64,000 nucleotides of DNA from a virus. Positions within the stretch are counted from its first letter, which is position 1. Each line of letters begins with the position of its first letter. A model generated the notes under the pieces. The model had not been told where the DNA came from and searched no databases. It saw nothing but the letters and a program-made list of their open reading frames with translations. Positions 40,647 to 49,730 of the stretch are shown in pieces. Position numbers and translations under genes: made by a program. Where the stretch lies: the IMG/VR virus record IMGVR_UViG_3300046543_000451, positions 1-64,000 of that record. One strand, 5' to 3'.

Positions 40647-43600
40647 CAGGTCACCTCACTCGTGATCTTAGCCGCCGTGACGGTCGAGGTTGCGGTGCCC
40701 GCGCTCACCGTGGACGTGACCCTCGCCGCCGTCACCGTCGAGCCGGCTGTTCGGGCAGAGACGGTCGAGCCAGCGGTGTCTGCGCTGATGGTCGAGGTGA
40801 TCCGTCCGCGCTTCGAGAGGTGGAGACGCGCGTGATCGGCAGCCGTGAACGCCTGCGCGATGATCCGGTAGCCGACGAACTGGCGACTGACGGACTGGCT
40901 CGCCCCGACGGAGTCGGCAGCGAACCGGGCGATGGTGTGGCCTTCGACCTCGGCCGAGTCGGTCGCGGTGACGTTGTCGGCAGTGGTCCGAGAAGCCGAG
41001 AGCTGGCGACTGACCGCGTCGCTGGTGGTGAGGCTCTCGGCAGCGCTCCGGTGAGCGGACAGGCTCCGAGTCGTGGTGTCTGCTGTCGAGATGGACTCAG
41101 AGGTCGTGAACGAGGACTGGACCACGACAACGGTCGCGACGTCGCTCGTCGTCGGGTGGTCGCTTGTCGAACGGGCTTCGTCCAGATGCCGGCTGACCGT
41201 GTCGCTCGTTGCGATGGCTTCGCTGGCCGAGCGGATGATGACCCGGCTCGCAGTCGCGACATCCGACGTCGTGATGGCTTCGGCAGCGGTCCGGTGGAAC
41301 GACCCAGTCCGGGTTGCCGTGTCGGCAGTCGTCGGATGGTCGGTCGTGGTCGGAGTGGCGCCCTTGGTCTGGGTCGCGACATCCGACGTGACCGGGTGAT
41401 CCGTCGTCGTCCGAAGCCCGACGAACGTGCGTGTCGTCGTCTCGGAGATCGTCGGGGTTTCGGTCGCGGTTCGGACGGATGTCTTGACGACGGTCGCGAC
41501 GTCGCTGGTATGCGGAGCGTCCGTGGCGTCCCGGCTGAACGTGCCAGACCGGGTGACGACATCAGCGGTGTGAGGAGCATCAGTCGTCGTGCGCGGGAAC
41601 GTCCCGGTCCGAGTCGCCACGTCCGCCGTGGTCGGAGCCTCGGTCGTGGCACGGTGGAATGAGCCCGTCCGGGTAACCACGTCGCTGGTATGCGGTGCGT
41701 CTGACGTCGAGCGCAGGGCGCCCGAGGTCGCCGCGTCGGTGGTGTTGATCGCCTCGGTCGCGGTCCGACTGAAGGTCCCGGACCGAGTCGCGACATCGGA
41801 GGTATGCGGCGCGTCCGTGGTCGTGCGGACGACACTCCGCACCTGAGTCGCGACATCGGCCGTGCTGATGGCCTCGGTCGTGGATCGGGAGAAGGTCCCG
41901 GTCCGCGTCGCGACGTCGGCCGTCGTTGGGACATCCGTGGTGGTCTTGTGGAAGGAGCCCGTTCGAGTGGCGACATCACTGGTGGTCGGGCTGTCGGTGG
42001 TCGTACGAGTAGCGGACTTCAGGACGGTCGCGACGTCCGACGTCGTAGGAGCGTCCGTGGCGGCCCGCGTGAAGGTCCCGGTCCGGGTTGCCGCATCCGA
42101 CGTTGCCGGGGCATCAGTGGTCGTCTTGTGCAGGTCTGCGGTCCGCGTTGCCACGTCCGCGGTCGAGATCGCCTCGGTGGTGGCCCGCGACAGGGTGACG
42201 GTTCGCGTCGCCACGTCGCTGGTGGTCGGGGCGTCGGTCGTGGTCTTGTGGAAGCTGCCGGTACGAGTCGCGACGTCAGATGTCGTCGGCGCATCTGTCG
42301 TGGCGCGAGTGAAAGTCCCGCTTCGCGTCGCGACATCCGCAGTCGTCGGCGCGTCAGTGGTCGTGCGAACCGATGACTTGACAACGGTTGCCACGTCCGC
42401 CGTGTGGGGAGCATCCGTCGTCGCACGAGTGAACGTGGCCGTCCGCGTAGCAACATCGGCGGTCGTCGGGGCGTCGCTGGTCGAGCGACTGGCCGACTTG
42501 ATGACGGTCGCGACATCTGCCGTCGCCGGAGCCTCAGTCGTCGCCCGGGTGAAGCTGGCGGTCCGCGTCGCGACATCGGCAGTCGAGATCGCTTCGGTTG
42601 TCGAACGAAGGAACGTCCGTGAGGCAACTGCCACGTCAGCAGTCGAGATGGCTTCCGTGGTCGCTCGGCTGAACGTCCCGTTCCGGGTGGCGACGTCAGC
42701 GGTTGTCGGCGCGTCGGTGACGGTGCGGGGCTCGGTCTGCGACTGCGACGCGAGGTCGGTGATGATGAGGGCTTCGGTCGTCGTCCGAGACGTCGAGATC
42801 GTCCGGGTCGCAACATCCGCGAACGTGGGACTGTCGGTCGTCGTTCGAGCAGAGACCTTGACGACGGTCGCGACGTCCGCAGTGTGAGGAGCGTCAGTCG
42901 TGGCGCGGCTGAAGGTTCCCGTGCGCGTGGCGACGTCGGCCGTGGTCGGCGCATCCGTGGTCGTGGCATGGAAGCTGCCGGTACGAGTCGCAACGTCGGC
43001 GGTGGTCGGCGAGTCGGTCGTCGTGCGTGTCGCAGACTTGACGACCGTTGCGACATCGGAAGTGTGGGGAGCGTCCGTGTCGGTCCGGCTGAACGAACCC
43101 GTCCGCGTCGCCACGTCTGCCGTGGTCGGGCTATCAGTCGCAGTCCGTGTCTTGACGGTGATCTGGACCGCGACATCGGCGGTCGTGATCGCTTCGCTGG
43201 TCGACCGGACGAAGGTGGCATTCCGCGTCGCGACGTCAGCAGTTGTCGGGGAATCCGTATCGGTCCGGTTGAAGGACCCGTTGCGTGTCGCAACGTCGGC
43301 GGTCGTGGGCGCTTCAGTCGCCGTGCGGAACGCAGACTTCAGGACGGTGGCAACGTCCGCCGTCGTCGGCGCGTCGGTCGTGGTGGCGTGGAACGAACCA
43401 GTGCGCGTCGCCACGTCGGCGGTGTGGGGCGCATCCGTGGTCGTCCGGCTGGTCGAGAAGTTCCGGGTAGCGACGTCGGCAGTGGTAGGAGCATCGGTCG
43501 TGGCCCGGTTGAACGACCCTGTCCGGGTCGCAGCATCAACGGGCGAGAAGGCCGGCGACTCAGATGTCGTCTTGTGGAAGCTGCCGGTTCGGGTTGCGAC

Positions 43601-44434
43601 GTCCGCAGTGGTTGGGGCGTCCGTCGTGGTTGCGTGGAAGGAGCCTGTCCGGGTCGCAACGTCCGCCGTGGTCGGAGCATCGGTCGTCGAGGCGGTCTTC
43701 GTGCCGCCGCCGGCCGCATTGAAGTGGGCCTGAATCTGGGTCAGCGTCAGCGCCGTGCCGTAGTAGGCGACACGACCCAGTGACCCACCGTACGGAGTCG
43801 AGCCATCCCGGTCTGCCGCGATGCCCAGCTCGTCGAAGTTGGCGGCCATCGTGGCGTTCGTGACCGCGCCCGTGCGGTCGACGCCGTCGATGACGATCAG
43901 GGTTGAAGTCGCACCGTTCTTGGCGATCGCGACGTGGTGCCAGTTCCCCGTGGACGGCACTGTGGTCGACGTGGAGATCGTGCTGACGTTCGACTTGTTG
44001 AGCCGGACGTTGCCAGCGGCCGTGAACTCGACGTAGACGTTGTTGGTGCCACGACTGAAGACCGTCTGGGCTGCTGCTGCCCCACCCGGCTTGGCCCAGA
44101 ACTCGACCGTGAACGTGTCGTAGTTCGTGAAGGTGAATCTGCCCTGCGTGACGTGGGCGTATTCACTGACCCCATCGAACTGGACCGCAGTGGCGAGGTC
44201 TCCGCTGATCCCGGTGGAAACACCGAACGTCGGTCCGTTCAGGTAGTCGGCGTCTGGTCCGCCGAAGTAGTTACCAGCGGTCAGGCCACCGGCTTCGGAC
44301 AGAATCCAGTAGGCCAGCGGGTTGTCGAGAAGGACGGCCGAGTCGTAGGCGTGATACCACGTATCACGGGCGGTATGGGCGTTGAGGCGGCGCCGTTGCG
44401 GGTTCGGGACTTGCCGGAACAGGCCGCGAGCCAT
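40646..44434 (-). CDS. Giant LamG plus 20-residue repeat adhesin, 1262 aa
   Basis: The N-terminal 240 residues are a LamG/concanavalin-like domain (NPLAYWILSE, FTVEFWAKPGG, GNWHHVAIAKN, GRVAYYGTALTLTQI) expected to bind sugars. About 47 imperfect 20-residue repeats with consensus TTTDAPTTADVATRTGSF(H/S)(R/K) follow, then a short Thr/Val/Ala end. There are no Cys or collagen repeats. The regular spacing suggests a long fibrous stalk. Repeats of the same type occur in the proteins at 22454-25939 and 45273-46550. Role as an appendage is inferred. Confidence 0.75.
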   Translation of the reverse strand: MARGLFRQVPNPQRRRLNAHTARDTWYHAYDSAVLLDNPLAYWILSEAGGLTAGNYFGGPDADYLNGPTFGVSTGISGDLATAVQFDGVSEYAHVTQGRFTFTNYDTFTVEFWAKPGGAAAAQTVFSRGTNNVYVEFTAAGNVRLNKSNVSTISTSTTVPSTGNWHHVAIAKNGATSTLIVIDGVDRTGAVTNATMAANFDELGIAADRDGSTPYGGSLGRVAYYGTALTLTQIQAHFNAAGGGTKTASTTDAPTTADVATRTGSFHATTTDAPTTADVATRTGSFHKTTSESPAFSPVDAATRTGSFNRATTDAPTTADVATRNFSTSRTTTDAPHTADVATRTGSFHATTTDAPTTADVATVLKSAFRTATEAPTTADVATRNGSFNRTDTDSPTTADVATRNATFVRSTSEAITTADVAVQITVKTRTATDSPTTADVATRTGSFSRTDTDAPHTSDVATVVKSATRTTTDSPTTADVATRTGSFHATTTDAPTTADVATRTGTFSRATTDAPHTADVATVVKVSARTTTDSPTFADVATRTISTSRTTTEALIITDLASQSQTEPRTVTDAPTTADVATRNGTFSRATTEAISTADVAVASRTFLRSTTEAISTADVATRTASFTRATTEAPATADVATVIKSASRSTSDAPTTADVATRTATFTRATTDAPHTADVATVVKSSVRTTTDAPTTADVATRSGTFTRATTDAPTTSDVATRTGSFHKTTTDAPTTSDVATRTVTLSRATTEAISTADVATRTADLHKTTTDAPATSDAATRTGTFTRAATDAPTTSDVATVLKSATRTTTDSPTTSDVATRTGSFHKTTTDVPTTADVATRTGTFSRSTTEAISTADVATQVRSVVRTTTDAPHTSDVATRSGTFSRTATEAINTTDAATSGALRSTSDAPHTSDVVTRTGSFHRATTEAPTTADVATRTGTFPRTTTDAPHTADVVTRSGTFSRDATDAPHTSDVATVVKTSVRTATETPTISETTTRTFVGLRTTTDHPVTSDVATQTKGATPTTTDHPTTADTATRTGSFHRTAAEAITTSDVATASRVIIRSASEAIATSDTVSRHLDEARSTSDHPTTSDVATVVVVQSSFTTSESISTADTTTRSLSAHRSAAESLTTSDAVSRQLSASRTTADNVTATDSAEVEGHTIARFAADSVGASQSVSRQFVGYRIIAQAFTAADHARLHLSKRGRITSTISADTAGSTVSARTAGSTVTAARVTSTVSAGTATSTVTAAKITSEVT
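40830..43700 (-). repeat. Coding minisatellite, about 47 units of 60 bp
   Basis: Seen on the plus strand as recurring GTCGCGACGTC- and GTGGTCGTG-like blocks about every 60 bases. The units encode the TTTDAPTTADVATR repeats and vary more toward the C-terminal end, with units such as STSDHPTTSDVA and SAAESLTTSDAV. Slippage or unequal recombination could change the repeat number. Confidence 0.85.
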
Positions 44435-44435
44435 A

Positions 44436-44768
44436 TCAGCTCAGTCGAGCGAGGACATTCTCCGGGGTGATCCCAACGGCCGGGTAGTTCGGATCGTCGG
44501 TCACGATCTCCCAGCGCTCCTCGGTCGTCTTCCCGACCGCGATGTGCTCCTCGTCGTAGACGCGCTCGACGTGATCGAACCGGTGGATGGTGCCAGTCAC
44601 CCTGACGATCACCGGGTCGCCAGCCTTGACCGGCACCGGGTAGTCCTCGCGATTGGACTGGCTCACGCGCTCGTGGACCTCGGCGTAGTAGCCGTGGGCC
44701 AGCTCGAACGTACCTGTATCGCCATCGCTGATCTTCGTGCCGTCGCGGGCCTTGAAGGAAGTCGCCAT
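44436..44768 (-). CDS. Hypothetical structural protein, 110 aa
   Basis: A small beta-rich protein with DPVIVRVTGTIHRFDHVER and an acidic end. The stop is 2 bases before the giant repeat gene. Coupled to the protein at 44768-45262 with one base shared. Function unknown; likely part of the appendage set. Confidence 0.6.
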   Translation of the reverse strand: MATSFKARDGTKISDGDTGTFELAHGYYAEVHERVSQSNREDYPVPVKAGDPVIVRVTGTIHRFDHVERVYDEEHIAVGKTTEERWEIVTDDPNYPAVGITPENVLARLS

Positions 44769-45262
44769 CAGTTGACCTCCTCGAACTCCAGCGTGGCGTT
44801 CCAGCCGGTCAGCGTGGTCGGCGTTCCCTGAAGCTGGAGGACGAAGGAAAGGTCCAGCCCGATCAGGGGGCGGTCCTCCGGCAGAAAAATCTTCTCCCAG
44901 CCGTTGAGGTTGTTGAAGCCCTCGATGCCCATCACCGTCAGGGTGCCGGCGCCGTTGGCACTAGAGTCGGTTCCGCAGGTGGCTGCTGCGTTCGTCGTAC
45001 CGCCGGCAATGCCCGACGCCACGGCGTTGAGGACGACCGGAGCAGGCGTGGTGCTGGTCATCGTCCCGAAAGCCGACGCCTTCATGCCCCAGCGGACGGA
45101 GAGCTGTTGGCTCGTCGAGGTGCCGTTCTGGCCGCACGTCATTCGCAGGATGCGAAGGATCGACGCCCGGCTCGTGGCGGCGGTCGCGGCCCGGATGATA
45201 ATCATCTCGGAGTCCGCGATCACTGTCTGGTTCGCCATGGTGACCGTGTACAGACTGGACAT
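44768..45262 (-). CDS. Beta-rich structural protein, 164 aa
   Basis: A Thr/Ser/Gly-rich protein without charge clusters, ending GWNATLEFEEVN, like phage head or appendage decoration proteins. ATG at 45262 has GAGGAGG 5 bases upstream. No family recognised. Confidence 0.6.
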   Translation of the reverse strand: MSSLYTVTMANQTVIADSEMIIIRAATAATSRASILRILRMTCGQNGTSTSQQLSVRWGMKASAFGTMTSTTPAPVVLNAVASGIAGGTTNAAATCGTDSSANGAGTLTVMGIEGFNNLNGWEKIFLPEDRPLIGLDLSFVLQLQGTPTTLTGWNATLEFEEVN

Positions 45263-45272
45263 CGCGCCTCCT

Positions 45273-46550
45273 CTACTGGGCCAGCAGGGCTGGGCTCATG
45301 CGCCGGCTGGGGATGAAGCTGTTGGGCGACACGACGACTTGGTCCGCGACATCGGCAAACGTCGGCGCGTCAGTTGACGTTGCGTGGAACGAACCGATCC
45401 GGGTGACGACGTCGGCCGTCGTTGGAGCGTCAGTCGTCGTACCGGTCTTCACGGCGGCGGGCGTCCATGCGACCACCATGCCCATGAAGTCGACACAGGC
45501 GAGACGGGACTCACTGACCCGGGAGGCGCGGATCGTCGGACTGGTTCCGAAGTTGCCCGACGTCGGCAGTGATGCCGTCGTGAGCGTGCCGAACGTCGTC
45601 ACCCACAAACCGGTCTCGGCGCCATGCGCCCCGGCGTCACCGCCAACAGTGATCGAAGCCCCAGCCACAGTCGGGTTCGTCAGGGCGCCGACGTTCTGCA
45701 TCGTCTTCGTACCGGTCGCGATGTCCTCGCCTTGACGAACAAGCGACTGGACCGCGATGAGGGTATCCCCCGACCCGACCCCCAGCGTCGTATACGTCGC
45801 GAGGTTGGCGATGTAGTTGTCGGTCGCGCTGGCCGTGAAGTGCATCCCCTTCTTGGCGTTCGCCGCCTCGTTGGCCGAGGCAACACCAGCCGGAGGAACA
45901 TTCGAGACGCACTGCCAGATGTTGGTCGTCACGCCGTTGTTGTCGGTGACCCCGGTGACCGTGTTGTCGCTGATCGGCAGGGCCGTGTTGACCTTGGACG
46001 GGGCGAGGAAGCCCGCGCTATCAATGATGATGTCGTCGATATAGATGTCGGCCGCCGACGCTGCGGAGTCGTTGAACCCGATGTTGACGTTCAGCGTGCT
46101 CGTGATGGTTTGCGTCGCGTTGACCGCGGAGGCACCGTTGATCTGGAGCCAGTCCACGTTCGTCCCCGTGGTCGGTGGCCGGAGACCGATCCAGTACCAC
46201 TGGCCTGTCGAGAGCGCGGACGAGTTCGAGCCGATCTGAGTCGAGGCACCATCGAACACACCCAGCGTGCCCGTGCTGTTCAGTTTCAGCGTATACGTCG
46301 TGCCGCCGGCGCCGACGATGATCCGTGTCAGCGACGGCAGCGTCGCGATGTACAAGCCGAAGTGCAGCCAGTTGCCAGCCGCCCAGTTCGTGTAGGTGAA
46401 CGACCCGAACGCACCGCTCGCCGGGTTGCACCGCACCGATCGCGTGCCGGTCCGAGCTTGGACCGTGCTGAACGCGGTATTGCTACCGAGGGAAATACTT
46501 TCTGTTGAGGCATCGGCGGACTCGAATCCCGACATCGAGGTTACGGCCAT
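45273..46550 (-). CDS. LamG-like surface protein with repeat tail, 425 aa
   Basis: The N-terminal 180 residues are a LamG-like sandwich (FGLYIATLPSLTRIIVGAG, GQWYWIGLRPPT, DIYIDDIIID). A second beta domain follows. The C-terminus carries two copies of the TTTDAPTTADVVTR repeat used in the giant adhesin and ends in a basic-hydrophobic tail. Likely a surface-exposed structural protein. Confidence 0.65.
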   Translation of the reverse strand: MAVTSMSGFESADASTESISLGSNTAFSTVQARTGTRSVRCNPASGAFGSFTYTNWAAGNWLHFGLYIATLPSLTRIIVGAGGTTYTLKLNSTGTLGVFDGASTQIGSNSSALSTGQWYWIGLRPPTTGTNVDWLQINGASAVNATQTITSTLNVNIGFNDSAASAADIYIDDIIIDSAGFLAPSKVNTALPISDNTVTGVTDNNGVTTNIWQCVSNVPPAGVASANEAANAKKGMHFTASATDNYIANLATYTTLGVGSGDTLIAVQSLVRQGEDIATGTKTMQNVGALTNPTVAGASITVGGDAGAHGAETGLWVTTFGTLTTASLPTSGNFGTSPTIRASRVSESRLACVDFMGMVVAWTPAAVKTGTTTDAPTTADVVTRIGSFHATSTDAPTFADVADQVVVSPNSFIPSRRMSPALLAQ

Positions 46551-46559
46551 CTCAGCGGC

Positions 46560-47066
46560 TCACCGGTAGAGGCTCGCCAGTTCGTCGAAGTCGTCCTGCG
46601 TCGGGTGCGGCCCGTACCACGCGGGCGCCATGCAGGAAGGCGCGGAGGGGACGTCCGTCCGGTGATCGGGCATCCCCAAGGCGTGTCCGATCTCCTGACA
46701 GATGACGATCTGCGGCACGTTGCAGAGGTCGTTGACCGTGATCGCGGCCGACTTCAAGTGTCCGTTGGAGAGACTCACCGTCGTCCAACCGCACGGAGCG
46801 GTCAGGGACGCGATGTTCGAGATGGTCACCTTGATCCGGCCGCTGCCGCCGACCACCACGTCAGCGGTGCCCGACGCCGACCAGTCGGCCGCGGACACTG
46901 CGACCAGCGCGGGCCATGAGCCCCTAGTGTGATCGACGACCGCGAGGGTGAACGGATTGTTGGTCGCCCACTGGATGCCGCTGTCAGACCACGTCCCAGC
47001 GGCGTGGACTGTCCCAGTGAAGACGAGGGCAAGGGCAACCGCGATCCACAGGGCAAGACGCTTCAC
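46560..47066 (-). CDS. Secreted zincin-like protease with QExxH motif, 168 aa
   Basis: A signal peptide (KRLALWIAVALALVFTGTVH, about 2-21) precedes a metzincin-like domain. The zinc motif reads QEIGHALGMPDH (124-135), with Gln in place of the first His, followed by SCM (144-146) as a Met-turn-like segment. His128 and His135 remain. Gln variants exist in matrixin-like proteins, so some activity is possible. GTG at 47066 overlaps the glycosyltransferase stop. Secretion suggests action on the envelope. Confidence 0.7.
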   Translation of the reverse strand: MKRLALWIAVALALVFTGTVHAAGTWSDSGIQWATNNPFTLAVVDHTRGSWPALVAVSAADWSASGTADVVVGGSGRIKVTISNIASLTAPCGWTTVSLSNGHLKSAAITVNDLCNVPQIVICQEIGHALGMPDHRTDVPSAPSCMAPAWYGPHPTQDDFDELASLYR

Positions 47067-48112
47067 GACATCCCCTCCCTGAACACCGCAGCCCACTCTC
47101 CCGCGCGCTTGGCTGGATCGTACTCGGCGTCGAGACGCTCCTGAGCCGCTGCGACGAAGTCGGCCCGCATCCCCGGATTCCTTGCGAGCAGGGCGACCGA
47201 GCCGACCCACTCGGAGTGGCCGCGGGCGAGGAAGCCGTCCTTGCCGCTCCTGATGACGGAGTACGGGCTGTCGCCCATCATCCGCTGGGCCACGACCGGG
47301 ATGCCGGCGGCGGAGTAGTCGAGCCAGTGCAGCTCGCTCTTGAAGACATCGAAGTTGTCGCCCGACAAGGGTGCCAGCCCCACCACCGCGCGGGTGCTCA
47401 CCAGTGCCCGGGCGAAGTTCCGCAAGTCGTGGTCGTACGGGACGATCCGGCTGAACTCGCGGGGGATGGTCTGGCCGACGCCCTCGTCTCCCATCCAGAT
47501 CACTGGTAGCCGGGCCGCCGTGACCGCAGCGTGGGCATAGCCACCCTGATGACTGCCCCGGGCGTCATAAGCCCCGAAGTAGTCCGTCAGGCGCGCCCGG
47601 CTACCGTAGAAAATGGCCGTCGGAGCCACGTCCTGTCGAAAGTCCGTGGACGACGGCTGGTAGAGGTTCCTGTCGATCGCGTTCCGCACGACGATCGGCG
47701 GCCTGCGCGAGTAGACGGCGTACTGCTTGGCGAGAGCCGGCGTCGACACCGCGACCACGTCAGCTTCGCGGGCCATCTGCTCGACCTGTGCGACGTGCTT
47801 CAGGATCAGGTCGCGGTGGGGAATCTTCTTGTTCGGGCTGATGTCCCAGTCGTCGGTGTCGTAGACCCGGGCCTTGCCCCGGAGACCGGCTTCACGCCAA
47901 GCCTCCGGGGTGGTCGGGTCCTGATACCAGCGCCGGAAGACGACGACATCAGCCCAGTCGAGAGGCCGCCAGTCCTCCGCCGCCCGGGGGAAATCCGGGT
48001 AGCGGAGGTAGGCAGCTTCCACCCCGTACAGCGGCCAGTGGTCGCGAAACTGCTGGCCGCGGTAGTACGGGATCGGGGTCCACTCTTCGTGGCCCCAGTA
48101 GAGGACCTTCAG
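47063..48112 (-). CDS. Glycosyltransferase (GT4-like), likely CTG start, 349 aa
   Basis: The C-terminal half has GIPVVAQRMMGDSPYSVI and ALVSTRAVVGLAPLSGDNFD, as in GT-B transferases. An in-frame GTG at 48022 would cut off KVLYWGHEEWTPIPYYRG, which looks like the real first beta strand. The only upstream start is CTG at 48112, 4 bases after the previous stop, with an in-frame TGA beyond it. So the full enzyme probably starts at CTG. Confidence 0.65.
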   Translation of the reverse strand: MKVLYWGHEEWTPIPYYRGQQFRDHWPLYGVEAAYLRYPDFPRAAEDWRPLDWADVVVFRRWYQDPTTPEAWREAGLRGKARVYDTDDWDISPNKKIPHRDLILKHVAQVEQMAREADVVAVSTPALAKQYAVYSRRPPIVVRNAIDRNLYQPSSTDFRQDVAPTAIFYGSRARLTDYFGAYDARGSHQGGYAHAAVTAARLPVIWMGDEGVGQTIPREFSRIVPYDHDLRNFARALVSTRAVVGLAPLSGDNFDVFKSELHWLDYSAAGIPVVAQRMMGDSPYSVIRSGKDGFLARGHSEWVGSVALLARNPGMRADFVAAAQERLDAEYDPAKRAGEWAAVFREGMS

Positions 48113-48116
48113 GGGA

Positions 48117-48974
48117 CTAGCCCGAGAGGGTGATGGTGTCGGTCACGGTCAACGTGTCGCCGTTGACCACCGTCGCATCCGCGTTGAGGACTGATTCGAA
48201 CATCATCACCCCGACGCTCGTCAGGGTGCTGGTGCTGAACAGGCCCATCTTGTGCAGCGCGGTGATCGTGCCCGACGGGCTCCACTGCTTCTGGAGCGTC
48301 ATCGTGGCGTTGCCGTACGTGTGGGCGTACGTCGCGAGCGACCGGGTGACCGAGTTGGCGTTGTTCTCGCTTGCGAGCGCCGTGTCGGTCGCGTTGGCCG
48401 CCGCAGCATCCGTGGTGAGCGCCATGAAGCGCGGGCTCGGCGGTCCGCCTGCGCCGAGGATGAACGAACTGGTCGACGAAGGCGTGGTGCCCGTGCCGTC
48501 AGCCGCCGTCCACCACTGGTCGATGGTGATGACGTTGGTCGTGTTGCTGCCAACGTTGGCGTAGACCGGCGCGGTCGCCGTGTTGGTGATCGGCGCGTAG
48601 ACCCGGAGGCCGAGCAGGCCGAGCTGGGGCGTGCCTTGGTTGGATGCCGTCCAGACCGAGCCCGTGCCGGTGATGCTGGTCGCGGTGGCAGCCGTCGCCG
48701 GGGTGCCCTGACCGCCTGCCGGAATCTTCGCCCCGAGGGCGTCCGACCAGAGGTCGCGGCCGATGTTGGTCAGCAGGTTGTAGCTGATCCCGAGGTCCTC
48801 GATCTCGCCATCCTTGTGGATGATGATCGCGCTGACCTCGTTGCGGCCGAGGTGGAAGGAGTCCAGCGTCCGGCCCTGTCGCATCAGGCGGATAAGGGCG
48901 CCGTCCGGCTCGGCTTCGGTGTGGATGAAGGGATGCACATCGGGAATGATGTGGTCCCCAACGAGCTTGCTCAT
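48117..48974 (-). CDS. Structural protein, possible fibre or decoration, 285 aa
   Basis: An alpha/beta N-terminus (IRLMRQGRTLDSFHLGRNEV) is followed by a long Thr/Ser/Ala-rich beta region without charge, ending TLTVTDTITLSG. The composition resembles phage appendage proteins. It is coupled by ATGA to the zinc-ribbon gene upstream. Confidence 0.6.
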   Translation of the reverse strand: MSKLVGDHIIPDVHPFIHTEAEPDGALIRLMRQGRTLDSFHLGRNEVSAIIIHKDGEIEDLGISYNLLTNIGRDLWSDALGAKIPAGGQGTPATAATATSITGTGSVWTASNQGTPQLGLLGLRVYAPITNTATAPVYANVGSNTTNVITIDQWWTAADGTGTTPSSTSSFILGAGGPPSPRFMALTTDAAAANATDTALASENNANSVTRSLATYAHTYGNATMTLQKQWSPSGTITALHKMGLFSTSTLTSVGVMMFESVLNADATVVNGDTLTVTDTITLSG

Positions 48975-49324
48975 GCCTGATCCTCTCCGCCGATGGTCTC
49001 ATCAGCACTGCGGTCGATGCTCATCGGCTCGCGATCGGCGGCCGACAAGGTGGGCGTGTGGGCGACGATTCGCATCGTCTCCGGGTCAATCCCGTAGTCC
49101 GACTCGATCTTGGCTCGGTCCTTGTCACTGAGAGCAGCGAGGACGATCCAGTTCTCGGGCTGGAGGATGCGGGCGCCCGTCTCCTCGTCGAAGGTCACGC
49201 CCTTGCCGCAGATGCGGCAGGCGGTCGGGACTTCCAGTTCGCCGGCTGCGTCAGGTCCCTCGAAGCTGTTGCAGTTGGCGCACTGGAAGGCGTACTCGAT
49301 CTTCCCGTCATTGGGATTCGCCAT
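48971..49324 (-). CDS. Zinc-ribbon protein in the structural module, 117 aa
   Basis: CANC and CRIC about 20 residues apart form a ribbon in the first half. The rest is acidic and helical. ATG at 49324 has AGGAGA upstream and is preferred over a longer frame. Role unknown. Confidence 0.6.
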   Translation of the reverse strand: MANPNDGKIEYAFQCANCNSFEGPDAAGELEVPTACRICGKGVTFDEETGARILQPENWIVLAALSDKDRAKIESDYGIDPETMRIVAHTPTLSAADREPMSIDRSADETIGGEDQA

Positions 49325-49392
49325 GGCGGTTCTCCTGATTGGTCTGGGTGCCTTGAAGCGACGCTCGGGGTGACGACGGGCCACCATAGGCG

Positions 49393-49716
49393 TCAGGCCA
49401 CTACGACCGAGGCCGTCGCGACCGAGGAGTCGTCACTCGTCTTGTAGATGCCGACGGTCCACGTCCCGGCCGACGGGAAGATCAAGTTGTCCCACTCGGC
49501 AATCTGGGCGGCACTGGTCGACAGGACCGGACCCTTCAGATCGTTCGAGCCCGACTTGGACGCCTTGAAGTAGTACGTCACTTGCGGAGAGGCCGGATAG
49601 TTGGCCGTGCTGTATCCGGTGGCCGTGTTGCTGGCGACGGCCGAGCAGGTGACCCGGGTAACCGTCTTGACCGCAGTGATGCTGCCCGATGCGGGCGTGA
49701 TGGCGACTGCCGCCAT
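49393..49716 (-). CDS. Ig-like decoration protein, 107 aa
   Basis: A Thr/Ser/Ala-rich beta sandwich (TRVTCSAVASNTATGYSTAN, GTWTVGIYKTSDDSSVATAS) of the size of phage Ig-like capsid or tail decorations. ATG at 49716 has AGGAGGA upstream. It is between glycosyltransferase genes, so it could be a glycosylated surface protein. Confidence 0.6.
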   Translation of the reverse strand: MAAVAITPASGSITAVKTVTRVTCSAVASNTATGYSTANYPASPQVTYYFKASKSGSNDLKGPVLSTSAAQIAEWDNLIFPSAGTWTVGIYKTSDDSSVATASVVVA

Positions 49717-49730
49717 GGTTCAGTCCTCCT

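Noticed and set aside
40830-43700. CRISPR-like array with about 60-base spacing
   Set aside because: Units are degenerate along their full length, with no constant repeat and unique spacer, and they encode an uninterrupted protein repeat.
40622-43783. Repetitive plus-strand frames opposite the giant adhesin
   Set aside because: They are mirror readings of the coding 60-bp repeat; the minus frame has the LamG domain, ribosome sites and ATGA couplings.
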